64,000 nucleotides of DNA from Bacillus sp. FJAT-22090 (GTDB taxonomy: Bacteria > Bacillota > Bacilli > Bacillales_A > Planococcaceae). The DNA lies in NCBI RefSeq assembly GCF_007676755.1, contig NZ_VEBK01000009.1, positions 105,747 to 169,746 of the forward strand. The letters are read 5' to 3'. Below, piece after piece: positions 52,058 to 62,975 of this stretch (within the stretch, counting starts at the first letter, position 1; each line of letters starts with the position of its first letter). The position numbers were made by a program, and so were the translations under genes. A model generated the notes under the pieces. The model saw only the letters and a list, made by a program, of their open reading frames with translations. It was not told where the DNA came from and ran no database searches.

Positions 52058-52229
52058 TATGTAAGTATATATCGTTTTTCGAAGTTTACCGACGCGAAGT
52101 AGCTGAGCTGGAGCGATTCTTGGGAAAGTTCGAGCGATTCTCTATTTCTACCCAATATACGCCTGTACTATTGGGTAGAATCTTCCCTAAAGGGAGCCAG
52201 CGTGCTTTTATAGCAAAAGCTGGCACTGA
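52058..52229 (-). other. Non-coding spacer between purN and purH with two hairpins
   Basis: This interval contains CTACCCAATA...TATTGGGTAG (about 52146-52178) and GCCAGC...GCTGGC (about 52197-52226), plus two GAGCGATTCT boxes (52111, 52132). No ORF is supported. Neighbouring pur genes overlap or nearly touch, so this looks like inserted or regulatory sequence that the polymerase must cross within the operon. Confidence 0.6.
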
Positions 52230-52802
52230 CTACAGGCTCCACAGTTTTTGTAATGTTTTCGTATATAACTCATGCTCTATGGAGTGAATACGTTCTTTTG
52301 TTTGCTCTTTATCACCGTCGACTACATCAACAGCTGCTTGCGCTAAAATAGGACCAGTGTCCATTCCGGCATCCACATAGTGAACAGTTACTCCTGTTAC
52401 TTTTACTCCATGCTCCATTGCTTGTCCGATGGCATCTTTACCTGGAAACGCAGGGAGTAGAGATGGATGAATATTAATGATTTTACTTGGATATGCTTCG
52501 AGTAAAACTGTTCCAATCAATCGCATATATCCAGCAAGCACAATCCACTCTACTTCAAGCTCTTTTAACTTTTGTAATACGTGTAGTTCGAACGCTTCTT
52601 TAGAAGAAAAACTAGTAGGTTTAACGGCCAGTGTTTGAATACCGGCAGTTTTTGCACGCACTAGTACAAATGCTTCTGGTTTATCTGAGACTACAAGCGA
52701 AATAGTACCAGATAGTTGACCAGCTTCGATCGCATCATGAATGGCTTGAAAATTACTGCCGCTTCCTGATGCAAATACTGCAAATTTCGGTTTTCCAGCC
52801 AT
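52230..52802 (-). CDS. purN: Phosphoribosylglycinamide formyltransferase PurN
   Basis: 190 residues. The formyltransferase fold has FAVFASGSGSNFQAIHDAIE near 7, the active-site Asn-His region IINIHPSLLPAFPG near 103, and GVTVHYVDAGMDTGPIL near 137 with the catalytic Asp. It transfers a formyl group from 10-formyl-tetrahydrofolate to glycinamide ribonucleotide. Its ATG overlaps the purM stop by one base, so the two are coupled. It is followed by the unusual spacer before purH. A small, typical bacterial enzyme. Confidence 0.96.
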   Translation of the reverse strand: MAGKPKFAVFASGSGSNFQAIHDAIEAGQLSGTISLVVSDKPEAFVLVRAKTAGIQTLAVKPTSFSSKEAFELHVLQKLKELEVEWIVLAGYMRLIGTVLLEAYPSKIINIHPSLLPAFPGKDAIGQAMEHGVKVTGVTVHYVDAGMDTGPILAQAAVDVVDGDKEQTKERIHSIEHELYTKTLQKLWSL

Positions 52803-53857
52803 TACACTAAACTCCCGTCATGTGTTCCGGTAAATCGAACCCCTTCACCTTTCACAACACGACCAATTGTATATGCTTTTTCACCATGGGCCTCAGCAAG
52901 AGCAATCGCTTGTTGTGCTTCCTCTTTAGATAACGCAAGTACGAAACCAATACCCATATTGAATACATTGTATAAATCACGATCTGTAAGCTCGCCTTTT
53001 TCCTTCAACAAGTTAAAGATAGGTAGCACTTCCCACGAGCCTAAGTCTACTTCTACAGCCAAACCTTCGGGCATCATACGTGGTAAATTTTCATAGAACC
53101 CTCCACCAGTAACATGTGCCATTCCGTGAATTGAAAGCTCTTTATGCATTTCCATTACAGGCTTTGCATAAATTTTCGTTGGGGTAAGTAGAGTTTTTCC
53201 AATTTCTCCAAGCTCCTCATAACCTGCAACTACTGTTTCTGAAGTATAAGCTTGCTCTTCAAATACAATTTTACGTACAAGTGAATAGCCATTTGAATGG
53301 ATGCCGCTAGAAGCAATTCCAACGAGCACATCGCCTTCTACAATTTTTTCACCAGTAACAATTTTTGATTTTTCACAAGCACCAACCGCAAATCCTGCTA
53401 GATCATACTCATCTTCTTCATAAAGACCTGGCATTTCGGCTGTTTCTCCTCCGATTAATGCTGCACCAGATTGAACACAACCATCTGCAACACCTTTTAC
53501 GATTTGTTCAATACGTTCAGGCACCGCTTTTCCTACTGCAACATAATCTAGGAAAAATAACGGTTCTGCTCCTTGTGCAACGATATCATTGACACACATT
53601 GCCACACAGTCCACTCCGATTGTATCGTGTGAATCTGTCATAAATGCAAGCTTCAGCTTTGTTCCTACACCGTCTGTTCCAGAAATAAGAACAGGTTCTT
53701 TATAATCTAATGAAGACAGGTCAAACATGCCTCCAAAACCTCCAAAAGTACCCATAATACCTTTTCTAGCTGTACGTTCGACATGTGATTTCATTCGCTG
53801 AACAGCTTCATAGCCAGCTTCAATATTTACACCAGCTTTTTCATATGCTTTTGACAT
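52802..53857 (-). CDS. purM: Phosphoribosylformylglycinamidine cyclo-ligase PurM
   Basis: 351 residues. It belongs to the PurM/PurL ATP-binding fold: [20 protein letters not shown] near 52, [20 protein letters not shown] near 79, and [14 protein letters not shown] near 134. It closes the imidazole ring to give AIR. ATG 53857 follows AGGAGG. The gap to purF is 11 bases. Length and motifs are those of the family and the reading frame is clean. Confidence 0.97.
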   Translation of the reverse strand: MSKAYEKAGVNIEAGYEAVQRMKSHVERTARKGIMGTFGGFGGMFDLSSLDYKEPVLISGTDGVGTKLKLAFMTDSHDTIGVDCVAMCVNDIVAQGAEPLFFLDYVAVGKAVPERIEQIVKGVADGCVQSGAALIGGETAEMPGLYEEDEYDLAGFAVGACEKSKIVTGEKIVEGDVLVGIASSGIHSNGYSLVRKIVFEEQAYTSETVVAGYEELGEIGKTLLTPTKIYAKPVMEMHKELSIHGMAHVTGGGFYENLPRMMPEGLAVEVDLGSWEVLPIFNLLKEKGELTDRDLYNVFNMGIGFVLALSKEEAQQAIALAEAHGEKAYTIGRVVKGEGVRFTGTHDGSLV

Positions 53858-53868
53858 GTAAAATCCTC

Positions 53869-55290
53869 CTATCGAACAAGCTCTTTTTCATGTGGTAATT
53901 TTGTGTTTGGAGAAATTGGAGTGGGATACTCACCAGTGAAGCAAGCTAAGCAGTGTCCACAATTTTTCCCCTCATCCGTTCTTCCAATCGCTTCCACCAT
54001 ACCTTCAACAGATAAAAACGAAAGCGAGTCGGCACCTATTAACTCGCGCATTTCTTCCACATTATTATTGGAAGCGATCAATTCTGAATCGGTACTAATA
54101 TCAATCCCGTAAAAACAAGGACTTTTTAAAGGAGGAGAACTAATGACAACATGCACTTCTTTCGCTCCAGCCTCTTTTAACATTTTCACAATGCGTTTCG
54201 ATGTGGTCCCCCGAACAATCGAATCATCCACCATAACCACACGTTTTCCGTTTACAACTTGACGAACTGGTGAAAGTTTCATCTTCACACCGCGCTCACG
54301 AAGATCTTGTGATGGTTGTATAAACGTACGTCCTACATAACGGTTTTTAATAAGTCCCATCTCATAGGGAATACCGGATGCTTCCGAAAATCCTATCGCA
54401 GCTGAAATACTAGAATCAGGTACACCAGTAATAACATCCGCATCTACTTGAATTTCTTTGGCTAGCTGTTTACCTAGACGTTTTCTAGCCATATGAATAT
54501 TAATACCATCGATATCTGAGTCAGGTCGGGAGAAATATACATATTCCATCGTACAAATCGCACGTTCTGCTGGCTCCGAAAAGCGTTCTGATCGTAACCC
54601 TTGATCATTGATGATTAGTAACTCACCAGGTTCCACTGAACGAATAACTTCCGCCCCTATTAAATCGAACGCACTTGTTTCCGATGCAACTACCCAAGCC
54701 TCCCCTAACTTTCCTAAAGAAAGTGGGCGCATGCCATGTGGATCTTGTGCTACTATCATTGTATCTTCCGTTAAGATAATAAAAGCAAAAGCCCCATCCA
54801 ACAATTTCAATGCTTGTTTCGCACGTTCCTCTAATGAGGTATGATGACTTTTTTTCAATAAATGTGCTAAGACTTCTGTATCAGAAGTCGTTTGAAAAAT
54901 ACTTCCTTGCTGCTCCAGACTTCTTTTCAATCTATTGGCATTTACTATATTTCCATTATGAGCAATGGCAAGGCTTCCAGTAGTCGAATTAAAAAGCAAT
55001 GGTTGGACATTCTCAATTCCCGAACCACCGGCAGTGGCATAACGTACATGAGCAATAGCAGCTTTTCCTTCTAATTTTTCAAGCTTGCCGTTACTGAAAA
55101 CATCATTTACAAGTCCTTCACCTTTGACTGCTCGTAGAAATTCCCCGTCTGTCACTACTATTCCAGCACCCTCTTGGCCCCTATGTTGAAGAGCATGCAA
55201 ACCATAATAGCTAATGGGAGCAGGATCTGGATGTCCCCAAATCCCAAACACACCACATTCTTCGTTTAAGCCTCTGACTTCAGCAAGCAT
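53869..55290 (-). CDS. purF: Amidophosphoribosyltransferase PurF
   Basis: 473 residues from ATG 55290 ([19 protein letters not shown]), with AAAGGAG upstream; the six-codon longer frame is not needed. The 11-residue propeptide [11 protein letters not shown] is followed by the catalytic Cys12 of the glutaminase domain. The phosphoribosyltransferase site is [16 protein letters not shown] near 346. The C-terminal CGHCLACF supplies iron-sulfur cysteines, as in the oxygen-sensitive Bacillus enzyme. It starts the pathway from PRPP and glutamine and is feedback-inhibited by purine nucleotides. The gene overlaps the 3' end of purL. Confidence 0.97.
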   Translation of the reverse strand: MLAEVRGLNEECGVFGIWGHPDPAPISYYGLHALQHRGQEGAGIVVTDGEFLRAVKGEGLVNDVFSNGKLEKLEGKAAIAHVRYATAGGSGIENVQPLLFNSTTGSLAIAHNGNIVNANRLKRSLEQQGSIFQTTSDTEVLAHLLKKSHHTSLEERAKQALKLLDGAFAFIILTEDTMIVAQDPHGMRPLSLGKLGEAWVVASETSAFDLIGAEVIRSVEPGELLIINDQGLRSERFSEPAERAICTMEYVYFSRPDSDIDGINIHMARKRLGKQLAKEIQVDADVITGVPDSSISAAIGFSEASGIPYEMGLIKNRYVGRTFIQPSQDLRERGVKMKLSPVRQVVNGKRVVMVDDSIVRGTTSKRIVKMLKEAGAKEVHVVISSPPLKSPCFYGIDISTDSELIASNNNVEEMRELIGADSLSFLSVEGMVEAIGRTDEGKNCGHCLACFTGEYPTPISPNTKLPHEKELVR

Positions 55291-57497
55291 GGTATTGCTC
55301 CTTTCCAAGCTGAACGGAATTCGTCAACAGAACCGCTGATCCATTCAGTTCCGTCTTCATTAGAAATAACTACCTTATTTGAATTTGTTACAGTACCAAT
55401 TTGAACTGCCTCTTTTACAATTTTCTCAAATTCAGTTGCATTTTCATGTTTAACAGTTACAAGGAAACGGGATTGAGACTCACTAAATAATGCTGTTGTT
55501 GCAGAACCTTCTATGCTTACTTCCACTCCAAGGCCCTTTGCACCAAAAGCTTTCTCTGCTAGTGCAACCGCGAGGCCACCTTCTGCAATATCATGTGCAG
55601 ACTGTACAACACCTGCTTGGATTGCTGAGAGCAATGCTTTTTGACGAGCTGCTTCGACATCCAAATCAATCGAAGGAGCCTGACCAAAAATGCGTTTTTC
55701 TACTAACTTTTGAAGCTCTGAACCACCGAATTCTGTTTTCGATTCACCAATCACGTATATAATATCCCCAGCTTGTTTTACATCTTGAGTTGTAACATGA
55801 GCCACATCTTCCACAAGTCCCACAAGACCAATAGTTGGTGTTGGGTAAACCGCTGTTCCACTACGCTCATTGTATAACGAGACGTTCCCGCCAATGACTG
55901 GTGAGTCTAGTGCAAGACATGCTTCTGAAATACCGTCAGCTGATTTTTCTAGTTGCCAGAAGATTTCTGGGTTTTCCGGATTACCGAAGTTCAAGCAGTC
56001 CGTTATTGCAAGAGGTTTTGCCCCAGAGCATACAACATTACGTGCTGCTTCTGCTACTGCAATTTTTCCACCCACAACTGGATCTAAATAGATATATCTA
56101 GAGTTACAATCCGTTGTCATTGCTAAGCCTTTATTCGTGCCACGAACACGTACCACCGCAGCATCCGATCCAGGCGTAACTACTGTACTCGTACGAACTT
56201 GATAGTCGTATTGATCATACACCCATTCCTTTGAAGCAATCGTCGGTTGCTGTAGTAAGCTTAATAATGTTTCTTTGTAATTTGAAACTGTGGGCTCTGT
56301 ATTCTCCATTGCTTGGAATTCTGTGAAATATGCCGGAACTGCTGATGGTTTATGATATACAGGTGCTTCTTCTGCCAGTGCATCAGCAGGTACCTCTGCC
56401 ACTACTTCTCCTTTATGGAGTAGGCGAAGCATTTTATCATTCGTTACTTTTCCAACGGCTACACAGTCTAATCCGTATTTATCAAAAATCTTCACGATTT
56501 CATCTTCTCGTCCTTTTTTCACAACAATCAACATGCGTTCTTGCGATTCAGAGAGCATCATTTCATATGCCGTCATACCAGTTTCCCGTTGAGGAATAAA
56601 GTCTAAATTCATTTCCACACCATAACCGGCTTTGGAAGCCATCTCAGCAGATGAGGAAGTTAAACCTGCAGCTCCCATATCTTGAATACCGATCAATGCA
56701 TCCGACTTTACTACTTCTAAACATGCTTCAAGTAAAAGTTTTTCCATAAATGGATCTCCTACTTGAACAGCTGGACGTTTTTCTTCTGAAGCTTCAGTCA
56801 ATTCTTCCGATGCAAAGGTTGCACCATGGATACCATCACGACCAGTTTTAGCACCCGCATACAGTACTGTATTTCCTTCCCCAGCTGCAATGCCTTTTTG
56901 AATATCTTCATGGTTGATCAAACCAACACACATTGCATTAACTAATGGATTACCTTCATAGCAGTCATCAAACTGGATCTCTCCACCAACTGTAGGAATA
57001 CCAATACAATTTCCATATCCTGCAATACCTGCTACTACTTCTTCAAACAAATATTTCACACGTGGTGTTTTTAACTCGCCAAAACGTAGAGAATTTAACA
57101 TCGCAATCGGACGTGCTCCCATTGAGAATACATCGCGGATAATACCACCAACACCTGTCGCTGCTCCTTGATATGGCTCGATAGCAGAAGGATGATTATG
57201 TGATTCCATTTTGAACACAACCGCTTGCCCATCTCCGATATCTACAATTCCAGCACCTTCACCAGGACCTTGAAGGACTTGCGGACCTTTTGTAGGAAAC
57301 TTGCGCAATACAGGTTTTGAGTTTTTATAGGAACAATGCTCCGACCACATAACAGAGAATAACCCTGTTTCTGTATAGTTTGGAAGACGGCCTAGAATCT
57401 TCTCGACCATTGCAAATTCTTCATCGGACATACCCATTTGTGCATATAATTTTTGTTCTTTTATTTGCTCCGGATTTGGTTCAAGCATGACTGACAT
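55266..57497 (-). CDS. purL: FGAM synthase subunit PurL (small type)
   Basis: 743 residues, the short Gram-positive form that works with PurS and PurQ. The substrate and ATP sites are visible in [15 protein letters not shown] near 50, [20 protein letters not shown] near 95 and [20 protein letters not shown] near 276. It uses ATP to aminate FGAR to FGAM. Its start overlaps the end of purQ by 17 bases, and its end overlaps the start of purF, so the three are translationally coupled. Length and motifs are normal. Confidence 0.97.
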   Translation of the reverse strand: MSVMLEPNPEQIKEQKLYAQMGMSDEEFAMVEKILGRLPNYTETGLFSVMWSEHCSYKNSKPVLRKFPTKGPQVLQGPGEGAGIVDIGDGQAVVFKMESHNHPSAIEPYQGAATGVGGIIRDVFSMGARPIAMLNSLRFGELKTPRVKYLFEEVVAGIAGYGNCIGIPTVGGEIQFDDCYEGNPLVNAMCVGLINHEDIQKGIAAGEGNTVLYAGAKTGRDGIHGATFASEELTEASEEKRPAVQVGDPFMEKLLLEACLEVVKSDALIGIQDMGAAGLTSSSAEMASKAGYGVEMNLDFIPQRETGMTAYEMMLSESQERMLIVVKKGREDEIVKIFDKYGLDCVAVGKVTNDKMLRLLHKGEVVAEVPADALAEEAPVYHKPSAVPAYFTEFQAMENTEPTVSNYKETLLSLLQQPTIASKEWVYDQYDYQVRTSTVVTPGSDAAVVRVRGTNKGLAMTTDCNSRYIYLDPVVGGKIAVAEAARNVVCSGAKPLAITDCLNFGNPENPEIFWQLEKSADGISEACLALDSPVIGGNVSLYNERSGTAVYPTPTIGLVGLVEDVAHVTTQDVKQAGDIIYVIGESKTEFGGSELQKLVEKRIFGQAPSIDLDVEAARQKALLSAIQAGVVQSAHDIAEGGLAVALAEKAFGAKGLGVEVSIEGSATTALFSESQSRFLVTVKHENATEFEKIVKEAVQIGTVTNSNKVVISNEDGTEWISGSVDEFRSAWKGAIPCLLKSEA

Positions 57498-58167
57498 GAG
57501 ATTCCCTCCACTGTTTCACTATAGATTTAAATAACGCAAGTCCATCTGATCCACCCATAATGTCATTGGCAGCGCGCTCTGGATGTGGCATCATTCCTAA
57601 TACATTTCCTGTTGCATTTATAATACCTGCAATGTCCTCGATACTTCCGTTTGGATTTTCGGAAGCGTACGTGAACACGATTTGATTATTTTCTTTTAAA
57701 CTAGCAAGAGTTTCTTCATCGCAATAATAGTTTCCTTCGCCATGTGCGATTGGAATTTGAATTACTTCGCCTTTTTTATAGCCTGAAGTAAATTGCGTCT
57801 CGTTATTTTCCACTGTCAGCCCAACTGTACGACACATGAATTTAAGGTTTTTATTGCGAAGCAGTGCGCCCGGTAGAAGACCCGCTTCGGTTAATACTTG
57901 GAATCCGTTACAAACACCAAGTACTGGTTTACCCGCCTCTGCTGCTTTCACAACCTCAGACATTACGTTTGAGAAACGAGAAATTGCCCCACAACGTAAG
58001 TAATCCCCATACGAAAAACCACCTGGTAGCAATATCCCATCAAAACCGCTTAAATCGGTTGCATCATGCCATACGTACTCTACTTCTTCTCCAAGCTCGT
58101 CTTTAATCGCATGGTACATATCTAAATCACAGTTCGATCCTGGAAAAACGATTACTGCAAACTTCAT
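57481..58167 (-). CDS. purQ: FGAM synthase subunit PurQ (glutaminase)
   Basis: 228 residues, a class I glutamine amidotransferase. [14 protein letters not shown] near 9, [20 protein letters not shown] near 44, the nucleophile in [19 protein letters not shown] (Cys near 86), and the His-Glu pair in [15 protein letters not shown] near 196-198. It supplies ammonia to PurL. The ATG overlaps the purS stop by four bases. Overlap with purL makes a tight purSQL block. Confidence 0.97.
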   Translation of the reverse strand: MKFAVIVFPGSNCDLDMYHAIKDELGEEVEYVWHDATDLSGFDGILLPGGFSYGDYLRCGAISRFSNVMSEVVKAAEAGKPVLGVCNGFQVLTEAGLLPGALLRNKNLKFMCRTVGLTVENNETQFTSGYKKGEVIQIPIAHGEGNYYCDEETLASLKENNQIVFTYASENPNGSIEDIAGIINATGNVLGMMPHPERAANDIMGGSDGLALFKSIVKQWRESHVSHA

Positions 58168-58418
58168 TTGCTAGCAACCTCCTCAACTTCAAAACGATAG
58201 TCTTCGATTACTGTATTTGTAAGAAGCTTTTCACACATTTCCTTTACGACCGTATCTATATCACGATTGGATTCCTCTATTTGAAGTTCCAGAAATTTTC
58301 CAATACGAACATCTGTCACTTCGTTATAATTCATAGAATGAAGGGCACCCATTACTGCCGAACCTTGTGGATCCAAAACACTTTCACGTAATGTCACATA
58401 TACTTTTACTTTTTTCAT
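58164..58418 (-). CDS. purS: FGAM synthase subunit PurS
   Basis: 84 residues. [20 protein letters not shown] and the ENCL-like [18 protein letters not shown] segment (here [13 protein letters not shown]) identify PurS. It bridges PurL and PurQ in the four-part Gram-positive FGAM synthase complex. It overlaps the ends of purC and purQ by four bases each, so expression is coupled. No unusual feature. Confidence 0.96.
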   Translation of the reverse strand: MKKVKVYVTLRESVLDPQGSAVMGALHSMNYNEVTDVRIGKFLELQIEESNRDIDTVVKEMCEKLLTNTVIEDYRFEVEEVASK

Positions 58419-59131
58419 TTTGATAATCCTCCTAAGCGGGAAAGTATAATTTCGTACACATCTGTTAAACTACCTAAATTACGTCTAAAAACGTCTTTAT
58501 CGAGTTTATTATTTGTTTCGTCATCCCATAGTCTGCAAGTATCTGGGGAAATCTCGTCCGCAAGTAATATTTCACCTTTTGCAGTTTTACCGAACTCGAG
58601 TTTCATGTCGATTAACGTCACACCGATTTCTTTAAAAATAGGCTGTAACACACTGTTAATCTCTATCGCCTTTATTTTGATCGTCTCTATTTCCTCAGGT
58701 GTTGCAAGCTCCAACAATTCAATATGAGCATCTGTTAGTAAAGGATCACCTAAACTATCATCCTTGTAGTAGATTTCTACAATAGAATGCTTTAAAGGCA
58801 TTCCTTCTTCTAATCCAAGTCTTTTGGATAGACTGCCTGCTGCTATATTTCGAACAACTACTTCTAAAGGTATAATCTCTACTTTTTGAACAAGTTGTTC
58901 ATTTTCTGATATTTGTTTCACAAAATGCGAGTCAATCCCATGCTGTTTTAACCGTTCAAAAAGAATAGTGGTAATTTTATTGTTTAACATTCCTTTGCCA
59001 ACTATTTCTTCTTTTTTCTCTCCATTAAAAGCTGTAGCACTATCTTTATAAGATACAAATAGAATGTTTTCATCTTCCGTTGCGAATAGTTGTTTTGCTT
59101 TACCTTCGTATAATAGACGACCTTTTTCCAC
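58415..59131 (-). CDS. purC: SAICAR synthetase PurC
   Basis: 238 residues. The kinase-like fold shows LLYEGKAKQLFAT near 5, VSYKDSATAFNGEKKEEI near 26, VVRNIAAGSLSKRLG near 93 and LIDMKLEFGKTAKGEILLAD near 170, then DEISPDTCRLWD. It joins aspartate to CAIR using ATP. An 81-base gap with a short GGGAGGGATACAACCCTCTC hairpin separates it from purB; purS follows with a four-base overlap. Normal length. Confidence 0.97.
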   Translation of the reverse strand: MEKGRLLYEGKAKQLFATEDENILFVSYKDSATAFNGEKKEEIVGKGMLNNKITTILFERLKQHGIDSHFVKQISENEQLVQKVEIIPLEVVVRNIAAGSLSKRLGLEEGMPLKHSIVEIYYKDDSLGDPLLTDAHIELLELATPEEIETIKIKAIEINSVLQPIFKEIGVTLIDMKLEFGKTAKGEILLADEISPDTCRLWDDETNNKLDKDVFRRNLGSLTDVYEIILSRLGGLSK

Positions 59132-59212
59132 TGTGAATTCCCCCGATAAAGTGAACTTTCAAACAGAGAGAGGGTTGTATCCCTCCCTAATGTTCGTTAA
59201 AACTTTTAAAGT

Positions 59213-60508
59213 TTAATTTAGACCTAAGCGTTCGAAAATCATATCTACATGTTGGATATGATAGTTATAATCGAAACAGTCATCCAACTCTTCTTTTGAA
59301 AGCAATGACGTGATTTTTTCTTCCCCATCCACAAATGTACGGAATGCAGTTTGAGATTCCCAAGCTTGCATAGCAAGCGGCTGAACAGTATCATATGCTT
59401 CTTCACGAGCTAAACCTTTGTCGATTAGGGCAAGAAGTACACGTTGAGAATAAATTAACCCCAAAGTGGAGTCCATATTACGTTTCATGTTTTCCGGGAA
59501 AACAGTTAAGTTTTTCACGATATTACCAAAACGATTTAACATATAGTTCAGTGCGATTGTTGCATCTGGTAAGATAACGCGTTCTGCTGAAGAATGAGAG
59601 ATGTCTCTTTCATGCCATAAAGACACATTTTCGTAAGCGGTCATCATATAACCACGCATTAACCTTGCAAGTCCTGTCATGTTCTCCGAGCCAATTGGAT
59701 TACGCTTATGTGGCATAGCCGAAGAACCTTTTTGACCTTTTGCAAAGAACTCCTCTACTTCACGTGTTTCGGATTTTTGTAATCCGCGAATCTCAGTTGC
59801 AAACTTTTCAACAGAAGTGGCGATTAGCGCTAATGTACTCATGTATTGTGCGTGACGATCACGTTGTAATGTTTGCGTTGAAATAGATGATGCAGCAAGT
59901 CCTAGGTTTTCACAAACGTATTTCTCAACAAAAGGATCAATGTTTGCATAAGTGCCTACTGCACCCGACATTTTACCAGTTTCAATAATTTTTGCTGCAG
60001 CTTCAAATCTTTCTAAATTACGTTTCATTTCTTCTGTCCAAAGTGCAAGCTTTAAGCCAAAAGTTGTCGGCTCAGCATGAACACCATGTGTACGTCCCAT
60101 CATTACTGTGTATTTATGTTCTTTTGCTTTGTTCTCAAGAATTTCGATAAAATTATGAAGATCTTTACGGATAATAACATTCGCTTGTTTAATTAAATAA
60201 GAAAGTGCTGTATCTACTACGTCCGTAGATGTTAAACCGTAGTGAACCCATTTACGCTCTTCTCCAAGTGTCTCAGAAACAGCACGAGTGAATGCAACTA
60301 CATCATGTCTTGTTTCCTGCTCAATTTCTAAAATACGATCGACAGAGAAAGATGCATTTTTGCGAAGTGCCACTACGTCTTCTTTTGGAATATCTCCAAT
60401 TTCAGCCCATGCCTCACATGCTAAAATTTCTACTTCAAGCCAAGCGTTGTATTTGTTTTCCTCTGTCCAAATTGCTCCCATTTCCGGGCGTGTATAACGT
60501 TCGATCAT
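59213..60508 (-). CDS. purB: Adenylosuccinate lyase PurB
   Basis: 431 residues. The fumarase/aspartase fold shows [14 protein letters not shown] near 66, [16 protein letters not shown] near 87, [18 protein letters not shown] near 136 and the signature loop [16 protein letters not shown] near 262, which carries the catalytic serine. It acts twice in purine synthesis: SAICAR to AICAR, and adenylosuccinate to AMP. ATG 60508 follows GAGGAGG. It lies 16 bases after purK. Confidence 0.97.
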   Translation of the reverse strand: MIERYTRPEMGAIWTEENKYNAWLEVEILACEAWAEIGDIPKEDVVALRKNASFSVDRILEIEQETRHDVVAFTRAVSETLGEERKWVHYGLTSTDVVDTALSYLIKQANVIIRKDLHNFIEILENKAKEHKYTVMMGRTHGVHAEPTTFGLKLALWTEEMKRNLERFEAAAKIIETGKMSGAVGTYANIDPFVEKYVCENLGLAASSISTQTLQRDRHAQYMSTLALIATSVEKFATEIRGLQKSETREVEEFFAKGQKGSSAMPHKRNPIGSENMTGLARLMRGYMMTAYENVSLWHERDISHSSAERVILPDATIALNYMLNRFGNIVKNLTVFPENMKRNMDSTLGLIYSQRVLLALIDKGLAREEAYDTVQPLAMQAWESQTAFRTFVDGEEKITSLLSKEELDDCFDYNYHIQHVDMIFERLGLN

Positions 60509-60524
60509 TTAAGTTCCTCCTCAT

Positions 60525-61646
60525 TTAAGACCAGATTGTTGATTGATTTATTTCTTCTAATGTTTGATCAATGTCAGTTGAAAGGATTGTTACATGTCCC
60601 ATCTTACGGTTTGTTTTCGCTTCTGCTTTTCCATATAAATGAACAGACCAGTTAGGAAATTTACTAATTGAATTCGTTAATGGGATAACATGCTGTCCCA
60701 AAATATTCACCATAACAGTGTCTGTCCAAAGCTTTGGCTCTCGTAGCGGCCAACCACAAACTGCTCTAATATGTTGATGAAATTGGGATATGTTACATGC
60801 CTCGATTGAGTAGTGCCCCGAGTTATGTGGTCTTGGAGCTAATTCATTAATCATTATTCCTTGATCGTCTAATACGAACATCTCCACTGCAAGAGTTCCT
60901 ACTAGATTTAAATGATTCGCGATAGTAATGGCTGCATCTATTGCCTTCTCAGTTAGAGAAGCGTCTATTCGGGCAGGAACAATTGTTTCATGTAAAATAT
61001 GATTCACGTGAATATTTTCTCCAATTGGAAGGCAGAACGTTTGTCCATCGCCATTTCGCTGAACAATTACAGATATTTCCTTTGTAAATGGAACAAATGC
61101 CTCTGCAATACAAGCAGAATGATCAAAAAGCGATTTAGCTAAGGAAAGCTCCTCTTTTGAATGAATAATTTGCTGACCTTTTCCATCATACCCACCACGA
61201 GAAGTTTTCACTACACAAGGAAAACCTATTTCATCAACCTGTTCTTCCAACTCTCCATAGTTCCTTGCTTCGACAAATTTCGCAATTGGGACACCTGATG
61301 CCTGAAGTTCCTTTTTTTCTAATATGCGATCTTGCGTAATTTTTACAAGTTCAGCCCCTTGTGGAACATATGCAATTTGCGATAATCTTTTCAAACCCGC
61401 ATAATCGATATTTTCAAATTCATATGTAATCACGTCACTTACTTCAGCAAGTTCTTCTAATGCAGCCTCATCATTATATGGAGCAACAATGCGAATATCT
61501 GCAACTTGACCACAAGGTGAATCCATCGTTGGTTCTAATACTGCTATTTTAAAGCCTGCCTCTTTCGCTGCTAATGCCATCATCCTTCCAAGCTGCCCGC
61601 CACCAATTATACCTATTGTTTGCCCTGGATAGATAACTTTAGTCAT
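60525..61646 (-). CDS. purK: N5-CAIR synthetase PurK
   Basis: 373 residues, ATP-grasp type. [20 protein letters not shown] near 12 starts the pre-ATP-grasp domain, [19 protein letters not shown] near 148 is the ATP-binding part, and [18 protein letters not shown] near 267 the metal and substrate site. It carboxylates AIR with bicarbonate for PurE. Its start overlaps purE by four bases. Family and operon position agree with the Bacillus purEK pair. Confidence 0.97.
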   Translation of the reverse strand: MTKVIYPGQTIGIIGGGQLGRMMALAAKEAGFKIAVLEPTMDSPCGQVADIRIVAPYNDEAALEELAEVSDVITYEFENIDYAGLKRLSQIAYVPQGAELVKITQDRILEKKELQASGVPIAKFVEARNYGELEEQVDEIGFPCVVKTSRGGYDGKGQQIIHSKEELSLAKSLFDHSACIAEAFVPFTKEISVIVQRNGDGQTFCLPIGENIHVNHILHETIVPARIDASLTEKAIDAAITIANHLNLVGTLAVEMFVLDDQGIMINELAPRPHNSGHYSIEACNISQFHQHIRAVCGWPLREPKLWTDTVMVNILGQHVIPLTNSISKFPNWSVHLYGKAEAKTNRKMGHVTILSTDIDQTLEEINQSTIWS

Positions 61647-62134
61647 TGAAGCTCACCATTACTTTCATATACTTTATTTTTAATGCTTTCTCTTCGTTTT
61701 TCTAATCGTTCTGCCAATTCTACATCCTGGATAGAAAGAATTTGTGCCGCAAGAAGCCCTGCGTTCGTTGCCCCTGCCTTTCCAATCGCAACAGTTGCTA
61801 CTGGCACCCCTCCTGGCATTTGAACAATGGATAGCAATGAATCTAAACCATTCAATGCTTTAGATTGAACCGGTACACCAATAACTGGGAGAGTAGTCTT
61901 AGCAGCAACCATTCCAGGTAAATGTGCAGCACCGCCAGCTCCAGCAATTATTACATGAATTCCTCGTATTCTTGCTTCCTCCGCATATTCAAACATTAAA
62001 TCGGGCGTACGATGTGCAGAAACTACTTGTTTTTCATACGGTATATTAAGTTCCTCAAGAATTTCACAACTATATTTCATTGTTTCCCAATCACTAGAGC
62101 TACCCATAATTACACCAATTTTTGCGTTCATCAT
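61643..62134 (-). CDS. purE: N5-CAIR mutase PurE
   Basis: 163 residues. [20 protein letters not shown] near 6, [17 protein letters not shown] near 38 and [19 protein letters not shown] near 63 are the conserved substrate loops of class I PurE. I start at ATG 62134, six bases after AAGGG; ATGs at 62140 and 62131 are alternatives. First gene of the pur operon. The 350 bases before it carry promoter, operators, aptamer and terminator. Confidence 0.97.
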   Translation of the reverse strand: MMNAKIGVIMGSSSDWETMKYSCEILEELNIPYEKQVVSAHRTPDLMFEYAEEARIRGIHVIIAGAGGAAHLPGMVAAKTTLPVIGVPVQSKALNGLDSLLSIVQMPGGVPVATVAIGKAGATNAGLLAAQILSIQDVELAERLEKRRESIKNKVYESNGELQ

Positions 62135-62190
62135 ATCCATCCCTTCATCTAACTCACATTAGTGAATCTATGACATCTGCCATTAAACAT

Positions 62191-62249
62191 AAAAAGTTCC
62201 CTAAATAAACTACTCTCTATACAAGAAAAGCAGTTTACTTAAGGAACTA
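62191..62249 (-). terminator. Riboswitch-controlled terminator upstream of purE
   Basis: On the minus strand GTTCCTTAAGTAAACT...AGTTTATTTAGGGAAC is followed by TTTTTATG. It lies between the purine aptamer and purE and is the off-state of the switch. Confidence 0.88.
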
Positions 62250-62319
62250 GCGGTAGGATTTGTGTTTGTCATTAATAACATGCCTCAACACATCCTTTTA
62301 ACATCATCCTAAAGTTGCT

Positions 62320-62391
62320 TTCCCTCATAGTCCTGTCATTACGGTGACTTGGTAGAGACGCTAAAGCCAATCCTTTAGCATATATGGGGAT
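62320..62391 (-). promoter_or_regulatory. Purine (guanine-type) riboswitch aptamer
   Basis: On the minus strand: TCCCC, ATATATG, the P2 stem GCTAAAG/CTTTAGC, GTCTCTACC (J2/3), a P3 stem GTCACCGTAATGAC and GGACTATG (J3/1) with closing AGGGA. The C before UAUG corresponds to position 74 of the xpt aptamer and indicates guanine or hypoxanthine rather than adenine. It precedes the terminator and the purE operon, so purine excess should stop transcription. Confidence 0.85.
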
Positions 62392-62413
62392 ATAATCGTC
62401 TATTTCTAATCAC

Positions 62414-62442
62414 ATTCTAACAAGTATGAAGAGTCACGTCAA
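62414..62442 (-). promoter_or_regulatory. SigA promoter of the pur operon
   Basis: On the minus strand TTGACG (62442-62437) and TAGAAT (62419-62414) with a 17-base spacer. It lies directly upstream of the purine aptamer. Confidence 0.8.
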
Positions 62443-62445
62443 CCC

Positions 62446-62492
62446 ATTATACGAACGTTTATTTTCAGTCAAAGTTAATCGTTCGTATTTTG
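62446..62492. promoter_or_regulatory. Paired PurR boxes
   Basis: ATACGAACGTT (about 62449-62459) and an inverted ATCGTTCGTATTTT (62479-62492) contain the CGAA/TTCG cores. Their spacing fits the two-box PurR operator of Bacillus. Together with the riboswitch this gives two layers of purine control. Confidence 0.75.
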
Positions 62493-62495
62493 ATG

Positions 62496-62693
62496 TTATT
62501 TTTTTGCATTTTCCTCTTTTATTCCTTTTAACATAATCAATTGTTTAATCGGAACAGGTTGACCATCTATTTCAGCAAAAAGGGGTTCCTCTTTTCTCCC
62601 TGCCACTTGAAAACCTTGCCTGGCCATTCTTTCGATACAGGTTGTGATGCTTTCATTTTCCTCAACTTCGAACCATTTTGTTTCTTTCTTCAT
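62496..62693 (-). CDS. yebG: NETI-motif protein YebG
   Basis: 65 residues from ATG 62693 behind AAAGGAAAG; a TTG one codon earlier is the alternative. KKETKWFEVEENESITTCIE followed by RMARQGF is the NETI-type opening seen in Bacillus YebG, which also sits directly upstream of purE. Function is unknown. The stop codon lies four bases from the upstream PurR box, so the operator and promoter of pur follow it immediately. Confidence 0.85.
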   Translation of the reverse strand: MKKETKWFEVEENESITTCIERMARQGFQVAGRKEEPLFAEIDGQPVPIKQLIMLKGIKEENAKK

Positions 62694-62975
62694 CAAATAG
62701 CTTTCCTTTCTTTACTGATCTATTCAAAATTTAGTTTGATGATTTTACTTGTTGATTTGTTTATTATATCAACTTTTGTCGCTTTTTGTTTGAGTTTCAT
62801 TGTTAGGTGCATGTAGATACTCGTATTTTTTAACGTAGAGGGGAAACAATCAACTGAAAGTATGAAAAGTTTAGCTGAGTGACTGATTTACACATGAAAG
62901 TAAATAACAACTAAGATCCATCCCTTGTATGGAGTATATGAACTTAATAAAAGAAGAGAGCAGTTGGAAGTAAAT

